Assembly (NCBI GenBank): GCA_022826645.1
Contig: JAJDUM010000017.1
Coordinates: 124,001-188,000 of the forward strand
Origin: Candidatus Poribacteria bacterium
GTDB lineage: Bacteria > Poribacteria > WGA-4E > PCPOR2b
DNA length: 64,000 nt
Direction: 5' to 3'
The position numbers were made by a program, and so were the translations under genes. The notes beneath the pieces are model-generated. The model was not told where the DNA came from. It searched no databases and was given only the letters and a program-made list of their open reading frames with translations. This document shows positions 60,861 through 64,000 of this stretch, piece by piece (the first letter of the stretch is position 1; each line of letters opens with the position of its first letter).

Positions 60861-61721
60861 TCAAACAGGAACGGGTTTATCACCGCTGATTGTTGTTCGG
60901 TGCATGTGGCGCGGCGAATTTTCTCCGTAGTCCCTGATAGCATGATGAATTGTGCAGCGATTGTCCCAGAAGACCAGATCGTTCACCTGCCATCTGTGAC
61001 GATAAATGAAGGCGGGTTGCGTGATGTGCTGGAAGAGGTACTCCAGCAGCGGTGCGCTCTCTTCCTCCGTCATATCGACAAAACAGGATGTAAAGCCGGG
61101 ATTGATGAATAAGGCCTTACGCCCGGTGGTCGGATGGGTGCGGACGACTGGATGTTCGACGGGCGGTGTTTTTTTCTTCGCTGTATCATCGAGCCGAGCC
61201 TTAGCCCCTCGCTGCGAGAAAAAGCGTTTATCGGCATGACCGAAACTGTGAACTGCTCGCAGTTGTTCCAGCATCCGCTGGAGCCCTGATGAAAGTGTCT
61301 CATACGCGAGATACATGTTGGCGAACATTGTGTCACCGCCTATCTCAGGGATTCGCAGCGCATACATCATCGAACCCATCGCTGGCACGGGCATATAGCT
61401 TAGGTCCGAGTGCCAATAGGTGCCAGCGTATGGTCTGCCCTGTGGCTTTCCATCTTCAACGACGTTGGAAATCACATAGATTTCAGGGTACCCGTCCAGC
61501 AAAGCTTCAGATATGACATGCGTTTCAAGGGAACCAAATTGGCGGCTAAAACCGACGTGCTGCGCTGGCGTCAGATGCTGATCGCGGAAGACAAGCACAC
61601 CGTGTTCTCCAACTGCCAGTCGAAGCGCTTTAAACACCTTTAATGGTACGGAATCCGAAAGATCTACACCTTCCACCACGGCTCCGACCGCCGGCGATAT
61701 CTTCTGGACTGAGATTTGCAT
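60861..61721 (-). CDS. TauD/TfdA family Fe(II)/2-oxoglutarate dioxygenase
   Basis: A 286-residue enzyme. The N-terminal VGAVVEGVDLSD and VLVFRDQHLTP, then H104-S-D106 (YWHSDLS), and a distal His in CTIHHAIRDY with Arg in HMHRTTISG for 2-oxoglutarate, make the TauD/TfdA site. Members oxygenate sulfonates, phenoxyacids, carnitine-like or other substrates. Its stop lies four bases from the right end of the GxxExxY cassette. It runs in the same direction as the enolase-superfamily and aldo/keto reductase genes upstream. Confidence 0.94.
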   Translation of the reverse strand: MQISVQKISPAVGAVVEGVDLSDSVPLKVFKALRLAVGEHGVLVFRDQHLTPAQHVGFSRQFGSLETHVISEALLDGYPEIYVISNVVEDGKPQGRPYAGTYWHSDLSYMPVPAMGSMMYALRIPEIGGDTMFANMYLAYETLSSGLQRMLEQLRAVHSFGHADKRFFSQRGAKARLDDTAKKKTPPVEHPVVRTHPTTGRKALFINPGFTSCFVDMTEEESAPLLEYLFQHITQPAFIYRHRWQVNDLVFWDNRCTIHHAIRDYGENSPRHMHRTTISGDKPVPV

Positions 61722-61776
61722 CTGTGCATCTCCTGCCTATGCGAAAAATGTGGAGGTAACATGATATTGTGTGGTT

Positions 61777-62943
61777 TCAAACCCATTCGGTTTCCTGCTT
61801 CGATTTCCATGTTGCACCACGGCTATAGCCTTCGGCCTCACGCCGAGCTACGGGCGGATTTGATCGCAACGCTTCTTCGTCCATCTCAATACCAATACCG
61901 GGTTCGGTTGGCACATCAAAATATCCCTCCTTCTGACGAGGGAATTCACCAACGACAACCTGATCAAACCACGGTGCATGACCACCTTCTTGGATCATGA
62001 AGTTACTTGTACAGACATCGACCTGTATTGCCGCCATGGTGTTGATGGGACCGTAGGGATTGTGGGGTTGGAATCCGACATAGTATGCCTCAGCCATAGC
62101 AGCGATCTTCTTCAGTTCGGAAATCCCACCCGCATGGCACACATCCGGCTGGATCAGTGCCACAACCTGCTTTTCAAGTAGTTCGACAAACCCCCACTTG
62201 GTGTAGAGTCTTTCTCCCGTTGCAAGCGGGATATTTACAGCTTCTGCAACTTTCACCATGGCATCAACATTTTGGGGCGGGACCGGCTCCTCATAGACGT
62301 AGGGCCTAAACTCCTCCAAGGCATGACCAATTCGGATTGCAGACGATGGCGACAACCTTCCGTGCACCTCGACCAATAGTTCGACATCGTCTCCAACCGC
62401 TTCGCGCACCGCTTTTACTTTGGCGATAGCATCCCGCTCTGCCTCAGAACTGATGAACAATCCTTGATGCCCGAAAGGGTCACCCTTTAATGCGGTCAGA
62501 CCCGTATCAACCTGACGCAGGGCATGTTCGACAGCAAGTTCAGGGGTTTGGCCATCGAAGCGGCCGTACGTCCAGATCCGATCGCGCATTTGCCCTCCGA
62601 GCAGCTGCCATACCGGTGCATCAAATGCCTTGCCTTTGATGTCCCAAAGGGCGATTTCTATCCCACTGATCGCCGCCATCTGGATTACGCCGCCGCGGAC
62701 ATTGTGATAGAGGTGATAGAGCCGCTGCCAGTGCTCCTCGATCCGAAATGGATCTTTGCCAACCAATGTTGCTCCGATCTCTTCCACAACATTCGCGACA
62801 GACAGGGGACCGCATGTTGACTCGCCCCATCCCACAATGCCCTCATCGGTCGAAATCTTGACGTAGACGTAGTTACTTCGTGTGCCGCGCATATTGGTTG
62901 TCGGCGACGCACTGGGGACTGCCTCAACGCTCGTTATTTTCAT
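61777..62943 (-). CDS. Enolase-superfamily enzyme, galactonate-dehydratase-like (DgoD type)
   Basis: A 388-residue enolase-superfamily enzyme. The barrel has LLVEVHGRLSPSSAIR, VYEEPVPPQN and LATGERLYTKWGF, with the late base His in GFQPHNPYGPI and IQPDVCHAGGISELKKIAAMAEAYYV. This combination (first-ligand followed by HGR; EEP; GER; HNP) is typical of D-galactonate dehydratase and close relatives, although the first ligand reads Glu rather than Asp. The capping domain has GIEIALWDIKGKAFDAPVWQLLGG, split here after 20 residues. It is 55 bases upstream of tauD-like gene and co-directional. Confidence 0.9.
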   Translation of the reverse strand: MKITSVEAVPSASPTTNMRGTRSNYVYVKISTDEGIVGWGESTCGPLSVANVVEEIGATLVGKDPFRIEEHWQRLYHLYHNVRGGVIQMAAISGIEIALWDIKGKAFDAPVWQLLGGQMRDRIWTYGRFDGQTPELAVEHALRQVDTGLTALKGDPFGHQGLFISSEAERDAIAKVKAVREAVGDDVELLVEVHGRLSPSSAIRIGHALEEFRPYVYEEPVPPQNVDAMVKVAEAVNIPLATGERLYTKWGFVELLEKQVVALIQPDVCHAGGISELKKIAAMAEAYYVGFQPHNPYGPINTMAAIQVDVCTSNFMIQEGGHAPWFDQVVVGEFPRQKEGYFDVPTEPGIGIEMDEEALRSNPPVARREAEGYSRGATWKSKQETEWV

Positions 62944-62988
62944 TCAAAACCTCTCCTTGTGTATTAATTTTCTAAATCGTGCGTTTGC

Positions 62989-63918
62989 TTAAGTCAATTG
63001 GAACCATCCATCATCTGCCTCTTCAAAGCGACGCTGCAGCGCGTCAACGGTTTCGGTTGGAATTGGGAGCTGGTGTGTAACCATTTCGATATTTGACGAC
63101 AGATGCAAGGGATTATGAGTTCCGACGATTATCGTATCGACTTGGGGTTGAGCCAAGACAAATCCCAATGCCAGTAGGATAGGGTCTTCAGGTGCTTGTG
63201 GTAGCGGTCCCGTCCCTTCCATAATCTGTGCACGCCGGAAGTATTCATCTGCGTACTCGTAGGGACTACGCCCTTTACCCCACGCACCATTCGCGACAGG
63301 CCGCTTGATAATAACGCCCATCCCCCGTGCTTCCGCCGCCTCAAACAATCCTTTGGTGCGGGCATGCTGCTCTACGAGGTTAAAACTGGTTTGAAGCGAA
63401 TCGAACAGACCACTGTCTACCGCCCAACGGGCAGCTGCATTGTCTCCGCTGTAGCCGATAAAACGGGTCTTTCCCGCATCCCGCGCCTGCGCGAGTGCTT
63501 CGATAACCTCACCATTTTCTAACACATCCACATCACAGGAGTGGAGTTGGACTATATCTAAATGGTCTGTCTGCAACCGGCGCAGACTTCGGTCGATACT
63601 CTCAGAAACTGCTGCGCCGGTCCACGATTTGTGCTCTGTCCACGGTGTGCCCCTATCACCGTCGTCTGTAGTGTGACCGCACTTCGTCGCCAAGATATAC
63701 TCATCTCGCCGGTGTGCAACGGTTGCGCCGATTATCTCTTCCGTTCTGCCGTAACAGGCAGCGGTATCGAGGAAATTGATACCACCGTCGAGTGCGGCAT
63801 TTAGCACGCGGTCTGCCTCCTCAACGACTTTGGATCTCTCTTGACGAGAAATCTCGGCAAGCCCCAGACCGAGGCGGGTAATTTCGAGACCTGTATTGCC
63901 AAAATCTGTCGTTTTCAT
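62989..63918 (-). CDS. Aldo/keto reductase
   Basis: A 309-residue aldo/keto reductase of the Tas/YajO-like (AKR11-13) branch. The catalytic residues are D51 (FLDTAACYG), Y56, K79 (LATKCG) and the His in VQLHSCD. It starts RLGLGLAEISRQ and ends in an NADPH-site IIVGTHNPLHLSSNI. It is transcribed toward the enolase-superfamily gene, 45 bases upstream, and may interconvert a hydroxyl and carbonyl on the same substrate. Confidence 0.93.
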   Translation of the reverse strand: MKTTDFGNTGLEITRLGLGLAEISRQERSKVVEEADRVLNAALDGGINFLDTAACYGRTEEIIGATVAHRRDEYILATKCGHTTDDGDRGTPWTEHKSWTGAAVSESIDRSLRRLQTDHLDIVQLHSCDVDVLENGEVIEALAQARDAGKTRFIGYSGDNAAARWAVDSGLFDSLQTSFNLVEQHARTKGLFEAAEARGMGVIIKRPVANGAWGKGRSPYEYADEYFRRAQIMEGTGPLPQAPEDPILLALGFVLAQPQVDTIIVGTHNPLHLSSNIEMVTHQLPIPTETVDALQRRFEEADDGWFQLT

Positions 63919-63950
63919 ATCTCACTCCTGATATCATGCGCGGCTGTCAG

Positions 63951-63973
63951 GAACGCAGATCTGCGTTCGTTAC
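63951..63973 (-). repeat. REP-like palindrome, second copy
   Basis: GAACGCAGATCTGCGTTC (63951-63968) is a perfect 18-bp palindrome identical to the core at 8790-8807. It is followed by GTTAC instead of CCTAC, so the head motif has diverged. The rest of 63919-64000 shows nothing. Confidence 0.7.
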
Positions 63974-64000
63974 TAAAATCCGGCCTGCTTGTCACACACA

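Noticed and set aside
1-64000. tRNA, rRNA, CRISPR arrays and classical insertion sequences
   Set aside because: I looked for tRNA-like cloverleafs with CCA-type ends, regularly spaced direct repeats and transposase motifs in the gaps and frames and found none.

Overview
The window is a bacterial chromosome segment of roughly 50% GC and high coding density. I found no rRNA, tRNA, CRISPR array or recognisable transposase. Several things point to a Candidatus Poribacteria-like or related uncultivated, sponge- or marine-associated lineage: five phytanoyl-CoA-dioxygenase-like (PhyH) genes plus a TauD-type dioxygenase, six Gfo/Idh/MocA oxidoreductases, five enolase-superfamily (mandelate racemase/MLE) enzymes, a LamG protein, and many intergenic short palindromes. 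The lineage is inferred from gene content, not proven. Menaquinone appears to be made by the futalosine route (mqnE-mqnA).

Layout. 1-5000: the end of a COMT-like O-methyltransferase, two PhyH genes, a SAM hydroxide adenosyltransferase on the minus strand, then overlapping mqnE and mqnA. 5000-13400: PhyH, a serine-acetyltransferase-like protein coupled to purH, an aldo/keto reductase, PhyH plus amidohydrolase, holA with an insertion, and a small membrane protein. 13500-23800: cspA with a long leader and a strong terminator, nadA, a dikinase with rifampicin-phosphotransferase-like architecture, Gfo/Idh genes, an operon of rimI, exported SAM hydrolase and LamG protein, and a CorC-like membrane protein. 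23900-30500: a CocE-type hydrolase and a tight glpK / histidine kinase / sigma-54 response regulator operon. 30600-41000: accessory catabolism, with an enolase-superfamily enzyme, Rieske protein and SDR, a luciferase-like monooxygenase with flavin reductase, and a run of Gfo/Idh, cupin, Gfo/Idh, VOC and PhyH. 41000-54600: a membrane metallopeptidase with TPRs, Ppx/GppA, a PQQ-type propeller, an enolase-superfamily enzyme, a lipid kinase, Gfo/Idh, a sodium:solute symporter, and a TPR-lytic transglycosylase. 54600-64000: a probable sugar-acid catabolic region (TIM-barrel isomerase, three enolase-superfamily enzymes, Gfo/Idh, Zn alcohol dehydrogenase, TauD, aldo/keto reductase) interrupted by a GxxExxY cassette.

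Together the accessory genes look like modules for oxidising, epimerising and dehydrating polyhydroxylated or methylated compounds: PhyH/TauD hydroxylate, Gfo/Idh and aldo/keto reductases carry out redox at hydroxyls, and enolase-superfamily enzymes dehydrate acid sugars. Substrates cannot be read from sequence.

The two most unusual signals are non-coding. First, several unrelated short palindromes in intergenic mosaics carry the same adjacent GTAG tetranucleotide, as in REP elements mobilised by RAYT transposases. Second, a 609-bp unit bounded by near-perfect 21-bp inverted repeats carries a PD-(D/E)XK-like GxxExxY gene.
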